Shown here: one piece after another, positions 63,741 to 64,000 of the stretch
Numbering within the stretch: the first letter of the stretch is position 1
Layout of the letters: every line of letters starts with the position of its first letter
From: Xanthostigma xanthostigma
Taxonomy: Eukaryota > Arthropoda > Insecta > Raphidioptera > Raphidiidae
Direction of reading: 5' to 3'
Assembly: GCA_963575645.1 (NCBI GenBank)
Contig: OY754469.1
Location: forward strand, 48,566,753-48,630,752
Length of the DNA: 64,000 nucleotides
The notes under the pieces: model-generated
Seen by the model: the letters and a program-made list of their open reading frames with translations, nothing else
Databases searched by the model: none
Told to the model about the DNA's origin: nothing
Made by a program: the position numbers and the translations under genes

Positions 63741-64000
63741 ATTCACTCGGGTGAAAAAGAACGAATGTCGGGAGGGACATGAGTACTCACATTCATGTTA
63801 GTTTATCGAGATGAATGCTGTGTCCAAATTTCATGATGATCGGAGTTACCGTTCAAAAGTTTTTGTAGGACGGAAAAATTTTGGGATACATTTTGCAATA
63901 TTTTTCATTGATGCTCCGCTCCTATTGCTTGTAGCGTAATATTATATAGCCTATAGCCTTCCTCGATAAATGGGCTATCCAACAAAAAAATTTTTTTTTC
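63741..64000 (-). mobile_element. Helitron family H2, minus strand, cut by window end
   Basis: Inverse of 16,500-17,040: ttcactcgggtgaaaaagaa, atgaatgctgtgtccaaatt, gttaccgttcaaaagttttt, atagcctatagccttcctcg. The 3' end is degraded and the 5' end lies beyond position 64,000. Confidence 0.8.

Overview
The window looks like repeat-dense, AT-rich genomic DNA of an invertebrate animal, probably an arthropod. It has no bacterial-style gene layout. It contains spliced gene fragments with GT-AG introns, tRNA-derived SINEs, 5'-truncated LINEs, Helitrons, hAT- and Harbinger-like non-autonomous elements and many foldback elements. I cannot name the species.

Host-like coding sequence is sparse. The best genes are two tandem minus-strand genes at 28,600-29,957. 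Each encodes essentially one MIT domain of the VPS4 type, and each has a 75-nt GT-AG intron at the same codon position. A THAP zinc-finger exon with a splice donor lies at 58,076-58,242, and a broken THAP start lies at about 49,865. The remaining coding sequence is four LINE 3' fragments and one unrecognised 147-codon ORF.

Layout. 1-9.5 kb: a 120-bp tandem repeat, a TIR element with another nested inside it plus an intact sibling, and a 46-bp tandem array interrupted by a palindrome. 10-21 kb: palindromic elements, Helitrons (one carrying a tRNA-Lys-like sequence), a SINE and TACGCGCC-ended MITEs. 21.6-25.2 kb: a satellite of about 29 units of 120 bp with higher-order structure. 25-32 kb: more palindromes, LINE ends and the MIT genes. 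31.8-37.0 kb: a pair of long inverted repeats enclosing a Helitron, a hAT MITE and a tRNA-like/palindrome block. 38-42 kb: a LINE end, hAT and Harbinger MITEs and a SINE. 42.6-48.5 kb: nested elements including a reverse-transcriptase fragment and a 2.2-kb near-perfect palindrome with 12-bp flanking duplications. 49-64 kb: SINEs, a 60-bp Harbinger-type MITE, TIR elements with tandem repeats, the THAP exon, a hAT MITE with an exact 8-bp target duplication, and a Helitron running off the end.

The most unusual signal is a module of about 40 nt that recurs in unrelated elements. It reads: short stem strand, CTGANGA, a hairpin that differs in sequence but stays paired, GAAAC-GTT (or GTC), then the complement of the first stem strand. 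This is the layout of a hammerhead ribozyme with a minimal stem III, as known from Penelope-like elements and related retroelements. In palindromic elements the module sits in the arms, with the GAAAC side facing outward. All ribozyme and family assignments are inferences from reading the sequence. No database search or folding was run.
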